DNA of 32,711 nt from Pseudomonadota bacterium (GTDB lineage: Bacteria; Oederibacteriota; Muellerivitia; Muellerivitales; Muellerivitaceae), in contig JAJPJW010000161.1 in NCBI GenBank assembly GCA_021324075.1, forward strand, positions 1 to 32,711, written 5' to 3'. Both the position numbers and the translations under genes were made by a program. The stretch's first letter is position 1, and each line of letters begins with the position of its first letter. Positions 1-5,587 of the stretch are shown here, piece by piece. The notes beneath the pieces were generated by a model that saw only the letters and a list, made by a program, of their open reading frames with translations, searched no databases and had not been told where the DNA came from.

Positions 1-537
1 CTCCCACCCACCCAAACCCCGACCCCCTCCTGCACCCCCACCCCTTCCTCCTCACCTCCCTGGCCCCCGACCCTGACCGCGACTTCAACGCCCACTTCCA
101 CTCCAACTCCTTCGGCCACTTCGACCCTGACAGCCACGCCCACTTTGACCCCAACCACAACGCCGCCCGCTACCCCCACCGACAGCCCAACCTTTACGCC
201 TTCAACCCTTTACACTCCGACCCCCACGCCTTCACCCACATCCTCCTGTGAAATCCACCTCTGGCCTAATCCCTTCAATCCCGCGAAAGCGGTCGACAAC
301 TGCCTGAAGATTTCCTGCCTTCCGGAGGGTTCCCATATCGGCTTTTATACCCTCTCGGGCGAATCCGTGGACCGGGTCGAATCCACCGGTTCCCTGACGA
401 CGTGGAAAGGGCATAACCGGAACGGCGTACCCGTTTCCCCGGGCATTTATTACTACGTCATCCAACAGCAGGACCAAGTCCTGCAATCGGGTAAGCTCAT
501 GGTCTTACACGGGGACAGGGATCCAGCCGAAAAATAG
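1..537 (+). CDS. C-terminal part of a Thr/Pro-stalk surface protein with FlgD/T9SS-like end domain (5' truncated)
   Basis: The frame is open from base 1, so the start lies outside the window. The first ~80 codons encode a low-complexity Thr/Pro/Ser stalk (TPTPT-type repeats). After it comes a compact domain of about 95 residues beginning near the PNPFNP motif and containing a PGIYYYVI strand. That pattern matches the FlgD Ig-like or type-A C-terminal modules that end many secreted proteins in Bacteroidetes-like and candidate-phylum bacteria. The likely role is surface display or anchoring of an N-terminal domain that is not visible here. The stalk and end domain have the same architecture as the beta-propeller protein at 5588-8470, although the sequences are only loosely alike. 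The stop codon precedes the MFS gene by 67 bases. Function of the whole protein is unknown. Confidence 0.8.
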   Translation, partial: LPPTQTPTPSCTPTPSSSPPWPPTLTATSTPTSTPTPSATSTLTATPTLTPTTTPPATPTDSPTFTPSTLYTPTPTPSPTSSCEIHLWPNPFNPAKAVDNCLKISCLPEGSHIGFYTLSGESVDRVESTGSLTTWKGHNRNGVPVSPGIYYYVIQQQDQVLQSGKLMVLHGDRDPAEK

Positions 538-592
538 GGTTCCCGTGAAAACTTTTTCCCCTGGTCCTTCCTGGCAAGGCCGCCTTTTCGGT

Positions 593-604
593 TATGATTG
601 CCGG
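593..604 (+). promoter_or_regulatory. Possible -10 element of a leaderless MFS transcript
   Basis: TATGAT at 593-598 ends six bases before the ATG at 605, and no Shine-Dalgarno sequence precedes that ATG. A transcript from this -10 would start at or next to the start codon. No convincing -35 box is visible, so this is tentative. Confidence 0.35.
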
Positions 605-1861
605 ATGAAAAAACTTCCTACCCTTTCCGGCACCTTTTCCGCGCTGAAGCTCCCTTTCTTCCGTTATTTCTACATTGGGCAGATGGTTTCCCTCATCGGT
701 ACCTGGGCACGCACCGCGGCCGTGGGTTGGCTGGCCTTCCAGTTGACTCATTCCCGCCTGCTGTTGGGCGTCACGTTCACCCTCAACACCCTTCCTCCGC
801 TTTTTATCTCGGCTTATGCCGGAACCCTGGCCGACCGCCTGCCGCGGCTGGGAATTTTCAAGACCACCACTTGGTTTGCTTTTGCCTCCTCCGCCCTCAT
901 TGCGGTCCTGGATTTCACCGGCCACCTAAGCTATTCCCTACTGGCGCTGTTCTCCCTTCTCTGGGGGCTGGCCAGCGCCTTTGAAATGCCCGCCCGGCAG
1001 TCCCTCATGGTGGAATTGGTGGGGCCGAAGGAATTGGTCAACGCCATTTCCCTCAACAGCGCCATGGTCAACGTGGCGCGGGTGATAGGACCCTCGGTGG
1101 GCGGGCTCTTGATGGCCCGGGTGGGCGCGGCCTGGTGTTTCCTCTTGGACGCCCTAAGCTTCCTGGCCGTGGCCTATGCCTTGGGCCTGATCCGCCTTGC
1201 CACGCCGGAAAAGCCAAGCCATCCCCGGCGGGGGGCGGCACAGGAGGTTTGGCGGTATCTATTGGAAAGGCCGGTGCTTTCCCGCACGATGGGGCTGATC
1301 CTGGTGGTGAGCGCGGGGGGCTGGTCTTATATTTCGCAGACCGCCGCCTTCACGGCGGAAAACCTGGGTGGAAGCGCCTGGGACTATGGCTGGCTTTTGG
1401 GGCTGGGCGGCCTGGGGTCCTGCCTGGCGGCCCTCTACATTGCCTCGGGCGGCCGGGACCACATCCGGGAATCGAACCTTTATTGGGGCATCGGCCAATT
1501 CGTCTTTTTTATCCTGCTCTTTGGCTTCCAACACCAGATCCTGCCCGCCGCCTTGCTGTTGTTCGGCGCCACCTTCGGCCTGACCCTTTTCTTTTCTTCT
1601 TCCAACAGCCTGCTGCAAACCTCCACACCCAATGAGATGCGGGGAAGGGTAATGGGAATCTGGGCCTCTTTTTTCGGGGGAGGCATGCCCCTGGGAAGCC
1701 TGGCCCTGGGCTGGGCCGCATCCCGCTGGGGCTCAGGGCCTGCCTTGCAGTTGGGGGGGATTTTTTGCCTGCTAGGCTGTTTGTTAGTGCTAGCCGTCTT
1801 CCGGGGAAAAGGGAAATCCACGGCAGGAAGCCAAAACCTGAAGAGCCCCTCGGACGTTTAG
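605..1861 (+). CDS. MFS transporter, EntS/MFS_3-like exporter
   Basis: A 418-residue, very hydrophobic protein with about 12 predicted membrane segments. The N-terminus (FRYFYIGQMVSLIGTW, about residues 17-32), the loop ADRLPR after TM2 and the motif EMPARQS (about residue 120) are typical of the MFS_3 group that includes the enterobactin exporter EntS and many drug or small-molecule efflux proteins. It would export a small molecule across the inner membrane using the proton gradient; the substrate cannot be told. An upstream GTG at 545 is in frame, but it adds 20 residues unlike the family, so the ATG at 605 is preferred. The gene ends before a bidirectional terminator shared with the convergent GIY-YIG gene. 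It is separated from the pqq genes by strand, so a link to PQQ export is only a speculation. Confidence 0.85.
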   Translation: MKKLPTLSGTFSALKLPFFRYFYIGQMVSLIGTWARTAAVGWLAFQLTHSRLLLGVTFTLNTLPPLFISAYAGTLADRLPRLGIFKTTTWFAFASSALIAVLDFTGHLSYSLLALFSLLWGLASAFEMPARQSLMVELVGPKELVNAISLNSAMVNVARVIGPSVGGLLMARVGAAWCFLLDALSFLAVAYALGLIRLATPEKPSHPRRGAAQEVWRYLLERPVLSRTMGLILVVSAGGWSYISQTAAFTAENLGGSAWDYGWLLGLGGLGSCLAALYIASGGRDHIRESNLYWGIGQFVFFILLFGFQHQILPAALLLFGATFGLTLFFSSSNSLLQTSTPNEMRGRVMGIWASFFGGGMPLGSLALGWAASRWGSGPALQLGGIFCLLGCLLVLAVFRGKGKSTAGSQNLKSPSDV

Positions 1862-1954
1862 CAGGCTGCTGAAAAATAAAAAAGGGCCACAAAGCAGCTT
1901 GCCCACCCCAAAGATTCCGCAGGAATCGTGGGGTTTCCGCAAATGTCGTAAGCT
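1861..1954. other. Intergenic hairpin segment between two GCTGAAAAA copies
   Basis: After the MFS stop, GCTGAAAAA occurs at 1868-1876 and again near 1952-1960. The ~80 bases between them hold an imperfect hairpin (gattcc 1913-1918 pairing with ggaatc 1922-1927, with outer cccc/gggg). This may be a small non-coding insertion into the terminator region or simply two stacked terminators. No ORF is credible here. Confidence 0.35.
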
Positions 1955-1981
1955 GAAAAAGTCCGTTTTAAGGACTTTTTC
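1955..1981. terminator. Bidirectional intrinsic terminator between convergent genes
   Basis: A perfect 10-bp stem (GAAAAAGTCC at 1955-1964, GGACTTTTTC at 1972-1981) with a 7-base loop. The A-rich left arm and T-rich right arm let it act on both strands. It sits between the plus-strand MFS gene and the minus-strand GIY-YIG gene. Confidence 0.8.
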
Positions 1982-1990
1982 GGCAATCGA

Positions 1991-2353
1991 TTAAGTCCAA
2001 TAGGGTGTCCACCCTCGGGATTTCAGCTCGTCGAGCCAAATCTTTTCCAGCGCTTTTAGGTCCTCGGTCGGGTTCCAACCCGGCTCGTCTTTGGGCTTGA
2101 GGCTGTCCAACACCGTGAATTCAAAGGTCGCTTCGCCCTGGCTCCGGTAGTCTTCCATGATTTGGGGGTTTTTGATCAGCGGGTCCGTGGGCTTTCCCCA
2201 TTTCAAAACCTGCCGGTGCATATTCAGCGCGCCGTTCAAGTTGAGGCTGGATCCCAGCACGAATTCATTGGTCTTGGTATTGCGGACCAGGAAGACTCCC
2301 ATCGGCACCGGGGTGTCCTTATATTGTTTTTTCAATTCTTCGCGGCTCTTCAT
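1991..2353 (-). CDS. GIY-YIG nuclease family protein
   Basis: A 120-residue protein. MGVFLVRN (about residues 18-25) matches the position of the GIY strand, and LGSSLNLNGALNMHR (about 33-47) the YIG/helix-1 region with its conserved Arg-type residue. The layout fits the short single-domain GIY-YIG proteins of Bacillus, Clostridium and others that start with a Lys-rich helix and are about 110-120 residues long. The canonical GIY and YIG tyrosines are replaced (GVF, LGS), so catalysis is uncertain. AAAGGAG lies five to six bases before the ATG. The gene begins 37 bases after the pqqD-pqqE stop on the same strand and is probably the last gene of that operon; a role in PQQ metabolism is not expected from the family. 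No partner DNA-binding domain is present. Confidence 0.75.
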   Translation of the reverse strand: MKSREELKKQYKDTPVPMGVFLVRNTKTNEFVLGSSLNLNGALNMHRQVLKWGKPTDPLIKNPQIMEDYRSQGEATFEFTVLDSLKPKDEPGWNPTEDLKALEKIWLDELKSRGWTPYWT

Positions 2354-2390
2354 GATTCTCCTTTCGAAGACAGAGAGGACATTCTACCCG

Positions 2391-3812
2391 TTATGGATTC
2401 TGCCGGTAATCCCAGGGATTGGTCGATCCGGAGGCGGAAAGGGCCGCCTCCAGCTTGGGCCTATCGGGGGAAAGACCGCAGGCGGGGTCGGTGGCCGCGG
2501 GGTTCCCGGCCAAAAGCGCGGCTTGGCAGCGGCAGCCGCCGAAGTCCACCTCTTTGAGGTCGCAGGAAGAACAAGGCTCGGGCATCCACGCGGTGCCCCG
2601 GAAGCGGTTGAAAGATTCGCTTTCGTTCCAAATCCAGTCCAAGTTCTTCTCCTTCACATTTTCCAGCTTCAAGGAGCCGATCGAATAGGCCGTGGGACAG
2701 GGCAGCACCTTCCCATAGGGGTTCACGGTGATATAGCGCCTTCCCCAGCCGTTCATGCAGGGCTTGGGCCGGTCATAGAAGTAATCGGGGATGACGTAGA
2801 GGATTTCCATTTTACCCTTGAGCCGCTCGCGGGCCCGGGCGGCCATCCCGGAGGATTCCAGAACCTGCTCGCGGGTCGGCAACAGGCGGGAGCGGTTGCG
2901 GAAGGCCCAGCCGTAGTACTGGGTATTGGCCAGTTCCAGACGGTGGGCGCCGAGGGATTCGGCGAGGGCGATGAGCTTTTCCAGCCGCCCGATATTGTCC
3001 CGGTGAAGCACGATGTTCACCGTTATGGGAAGCCCTAGGGCCCTCACAAGTTCAGCCGTTTCCAGTTTTTTAGCGTGGGCCTTGGTCCCCGCAATCTCGT
3101 CCGCCGATCCCTGTTCGTCGGCCTGGAAGCTCAGTTGCACGCTGTCCAACCCCGCTTCCTTCAGGGCCTTGGCCCGGGAAGCCGAAAGCCCCAGGCCGCT
3201 GGTAATGAGGTTGGTGTAGAAACCCAAGCCGTGGGCGTGGGAAACCAATTCTTCCAAATCGGCCCGTTGGAGCGGCTCCCCGCCGGAAAACAGGGCGTGC
3301 AACACGCCCAAACTCCGGGCCTGGGTGAGGACTTCCTTCCACTTTCCCGCGGGAAGCTCTTCCCCACCGGGTTGGGATTTGTCCCAAACCGGGTTGGAAC
3401 AATAAGGGCAGTGGAGAGGACAACGGTAGGTGAGCTCGGCCAGGAGGCCCAGGGGCCGGTATTCGCCGGGCGCCTTTCCGGCCATTCCCGAAGCCTGGCC
3501 GGCGGAAGTGATCTCCGAATGGATAGGATTCTCAAAGGGTTCACCCCATTGGACCAGCCCCTTGGATTCCATTTTTTGGAGGGTCGTTTCCACATCCGCG
3601 GCGAGGAAATCCACCGGCGCCTTGAACTCCTGCGACAGTTTTTGGAGGATTTCACCCAGGACATTCCGGCCGTCGCAAAGCCGAAGGATGGCGGCGGCGC
3701 TCTCGTTGAGGTTCATCAGCCCCTCGGGGAACAGAAGCACCCAATGGCCCGTGGTTTCGTCCTTTTTCAGCCGCGCCCGGTCGGCCAGTCGGGGGGCCAG
3801 GTCGCCCCTCAT
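2391..3812 (-). CDS. pqqE: PqqD-PqqE fusion: PQQ peptide chaperone joined to radical SAM PqqA cross-linking enzyme
   Basis: A 473-residue fusion. Residues about 5-92 are PqqD-like (LAPRLADRARLKK..., NLNESAAAILRLCDG), the chaperone that presents the PqqA peptide. A short linker leads to the radical SAM domain with the Fe-S motif C131-x3-C135-x2-C138, then SGGEPL, then a Cys-rich SPASM-type C-terminus (CMNGWGRRYITVNPYGKVLPCPTA, split by me as two halves of the conserved block; later EPCSSCD and GGCRC). PqqE forms the Glu-Tyr carbon-carbon bond in PqqA, the first step of PQQ synthesis. The ATG overlaps the pqqC stop as ATGA, which fixes the start and implies translational coupling. Separate pqqD and pqqE genes are the common form; fusions are known in some lineages. 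Confidence 0.93.
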   Translation of the reverse strand: MRGDLAPRLADRARLKKDETTGHWVLLFPEGLMNLNESAAAILRLCDGRNVLGEILQKLSQEFKAPVDFLAADVETTLQKMESKGLVQWGEPFENPIHSEITSAGQASGMAGKAPGEYRPLGLLAELTYRCPLHCPYCSNPVWDKSQPGGEELPAGKWKEVLTQARSLGVLHALFSGGEPLQRADLEELVSHAHGLGFYTNLITSGLGLSASRAKALKEAGLDSVQLSFQADEQGSADEIAGTKAHAKKLETAELVRALGLPITVNIVLHRDNIGRLEKLIALAESLGAHRLELANTQYYGWAFRNRSRLLPTREQVLESSGMAARARERLKGKMEILYVIPDYFYDRPKPCMNGWGRRYITVNPYGKVLPCPTAYSIGSLKLENVKEKNLDWIWNESESFNRFRGTAWMPEPCSSCDLKEVDFGGCRCQAALLAGNPAATDPACGLSPDRPKLEAALSASGSTNPWDYRQNP

Positions 3813-4513
3813 TTCGCGCCGCCATAGGCCTGGGCCACCGATTCCACCAGGTCCCAAAGCAGGCCGCACTTGAATTGCAGGGCCTTCACCGCCTCCTCCT
3901 GCATCTCGCGGGTATCGCAATAGGTGAAGGTGAGCTCCAGGCCCTGGTCCGAATCCACCCGGGCCTGGGTCACGCGCGACTTGAAATAATCCAAGCCCCA
4001 GGATTTCACCCAGGTGTAATGCTTCTCGAAGGCCGTGATGCGGTTTTTCATCAGGTCCGGCGCGAAAAGCTCGGTCAGGGAGGAAGCCACGGCGATGGGC
4101 CAAGGCTTGGTTCGGGCGAAGGTGACGTAGGAATCCACCGCCGCCCGGGCCTCGGGCAGGAGCCCCTTGCCCGAAAGAAGGTCTTCCCGGGACAGGCCGG
4201 CAGCCTCGCCCAGACGCAGCCAGTTCTCGATGCCCCCCTCCCCTTCCTTCAGGCCGTCGTGGTCGCTGATGCGGTGCAGCCACAGCCGCCTCACTTCCCT
4301 CAAGGGACAGTTGGAGACGATGGCGGCGTCCTTGACCGGGATGTTGCGTTGGTAGTAGAAGCGGTTCACGATCCAGCCCTTCACTTGTTCAGGATTAAGC
4401 CTTCCCTCGTTCATGGCGATGTGGAAGGGGTGCTTGTCGTGGTAGCGGGTCATGCCTACCTCGCGCAGGCGTTCATGGAAGGCTTGGCGGTCCAAAAGGG
4501 GTCCGGCGGTCAT
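3809..4513 (-). CDS. pqqC: Pyrroloquinoline-quinone synthase PqqC
   Basis: A 234-residue, all-helical TENA/THI-4-fold protein. MTRYHDKHPFHIAMNEG (about residues 21-37) and GWIVNRFYYQRNIPVKDAAI (about 46-65) are signature PqqC blocks, as is RISDHDG (about 81-87). PqqC carries out the last step, the cofactor-free ring closure and eight-electron oxidation of AHQQ to PQQ in the cytoplasm. Length is close to the usual ~235-255 residues. The start overlaps the pqqB stop as ATGA and its own stop overlaps pqqD-pqqE the same way, so B, C and DE are tightly coupled. No truncation or missing motif was noticed. Confidence 0.95.
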   Translation of the reverse strand: MTAGPLLDRQAFHERLREVGMTRYHDKHPFHIAMNEGRLNPEQVKGWIVNRFYYQRNIPVKDAAIVSNCPLREVRRLWLHRISDHDGLKEGEGGIENWLRLGEAAGLSREDLLSGKGLLPEARAAVDSYVTFARTKPWPIAVASSLTELFAPDLMKNRITAFEKHYTWVKSWGLDYFKSRVTQARVDSDQGLELTFTYCDTREMQEEAVKALQFKCGLLWDLVESVAQAYGGAK

Positions 4514-5424
4514 AGTTCGAATTCCATCCCATCCATCCCCACCTCTACTCCCGCTTCCTTCACTTTTTTGTACTCGGGACTGGAAGCGTTCAAGATGGGG
4601 TTGGTGTTGTTGATGTGCAGGTAGATTTTACGGGCAATGGGAAGCTTGCGCAGGATTTCCAGGCTTCCCCGGGGGCCGTTTAAGGGCAGATGGGCCATCT
4701 GGGAGGCCGTCAGCTTGCCCGTTCCCGTCTTGGGCATCTCGTCATCCTCCCAAAAGGTGCCGTCCAGGAGCAAGGCCTGGCAGTCGGCAAGGTTCTCCAA
4801 CACTTTCACCGGCAGGTCGGCCACGTCGGGCAGGAAGGCCAGCTTGCCGCCGGTCTTTTCATCCACCAAAAGGTAACCCACCGCGCTTCCCGGCAGGGCC
4901 TTGGAGCCGGCGTAACGGGGAAGCTTTCCAGGGACCTCAAAAGCCCGGTAGAGGAGGCCGCTTTCCGACCCGTCGCTTTTCAAAAGGGGTTCCAATTCAA
5001 CGGGAGGTTCGTGCCAGGACACTCCGCCATAGGCTTGGAGCACTTGGGAGATCCGGAGGCCTTCATCCAGGGCCTGGCGGACCGCAGCGGGGGCATGCAG
5101 GTGGAGTACACCGCCCTCGCGGAGGATAAAAATGCCCAGCACGTGGTCCAGGTCCGCGTTGGTCAATAGGGCCCCCTCGATGGGGGTTCCCCTTACCTGG
5201 CTTTGGGGCGGCTTCAAGGGCTGGAAGGCTTCAATTTGGTGGCGGATGTCGGGCGAGAGGTTAAGCAGGAACCAGGCTGTCCCATCGGCGCTGACCGCCG
5301 CGGCGGACTGGCTGCGCGCCGGAACCTCCGCCTTTCCCTGCCGGGCCTGCCGGCAGAGGGCGCAGTTACAATTCCACTGGGGGAACCCGCCGCCGGCGGC
5401 GGTTCCCAGCAATCGGACGCGCAA
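4510..5424 (-). CDS. pqqB: PQQ biosynthesis protein PqqB
   Basis: A 304-residue metallo-beta-lactamase-fold protein. The N-terminal block LLGTAAGGGFPQWNCNC (about residues 5-21) is diagnostic of PqqB and includes the Cys residues that bind a structural zinc. A DLDH motif (91-94) corresponds to the altered metal site of this family, and a conserved LREG follows at about 101. PqqB hydroxylates the PqqA-derived Glu-Tyr intermediate. The start is TTG, chosen because the conserved N-terminus begins right there; no clear ribosome binding site precedes it (the leader is C-rich), so translation probably depends on coupling to pqqA, whose stop is 20 bases upstream. The C-terminal part (YLHINNTNPI) keeps the family's conserved His-rich strand. 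Confidence 0.93.
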   Translation of the reverse strand: MRVRLLGTAAGGGFPQWNCNCALCRQARQGKAEVPARSQSAAAVSADGTAWFLLNLSPDIRHQIEAFQPLKPPQSQVRGTPIEGALLTNADLDHVLGIFILREGGVLHLHAPAAVRQALDEGLRISQVLQAYGGVSWHEPPVELEPLLKSDGSESGLLYRAFEVPGKLPRYAGSKALPGSAVGYLLVDEKTGGKLAFLPDVADLPVKVLENLADCQALLLDGTFWEDDEMPKTGTGKLTASQMAHLPLNGPRGSLEILRKLPIARKIYLHINNTNPILNASSPEYKKVKEAGVEVGMDGMEFEL

Positions 5425-5444
5425 AGGGGTGGGAGGACCGGGTC

Positions 5445-5537
5445 TTAGATGACGCTGTCGTCAATCCCTGAATAGGCCGTGCATTCCGAGTTGACAGCCA
5501 CTTCCTCGACCTCGGGTTTGGTCCAAAGGTTTTCCAT
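5445..5537 (-). CDS. pqqA: PQQ precursor peptide PqqA
   Basis: A 30-residue peptide gene on the minus strand directly upstream of pqqB. The peptide starts MENLWTKPEVEEV and holds E18-C-T-A-Y22, the invariant Glu-x3-Tyr pair that PqqE cross-links to build PQQ. The N-terminal WTKP is shared with classical PqqA. A strong AAGGAGAA lies about six bases before the ATG. Longer peptides with the E-x3-Y near the end are normal outside Proteobacteria. The residues after Tyr22 (SGIDDSVI) are acidic rather than basic. No dedicated pqqF/pqqG protease gene is in the window, so trimming must rely on another protease. Identification rests on motif plus gene order and is strong. Confidence 0.93.
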   Translation of the reverse strand: MENLWTKPEVEEVAVNSECTAYSGIDDSVI

Positions 5538-5559
5538 CGTGCTTCTCCTTGAGTTTCTT

Positions 5560-5580
5560 CCCTTCCCTCTCAGGGAAGGG
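5560..5580 (-). other. Hairpin between the beta-propeller gene and pqqA
   Basis: A perfect 8-bp stem (CCCTTCCC 5560-5567 with GGGAAGGG 5573-5580, loop of 5). On the minus strand it follows the stop of the 5588-8470 gene and precedes the pqqA ribosome binding site. No T-run follows, so it is more likely an mRNA processing or stability element, or a partial attenuator, than a full terminator. Confidence 0.55.
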
Positions 5581-5587
5581 ACCTGGA

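Noticed and set aside
3813-4283. N-terminal extension of the PqqD-PqqE frame
   Set aside because: It overlaps pqqC entirely; the ATG at 3812 overlapping the pqqC stop and starting the PqqD domain is the better start.
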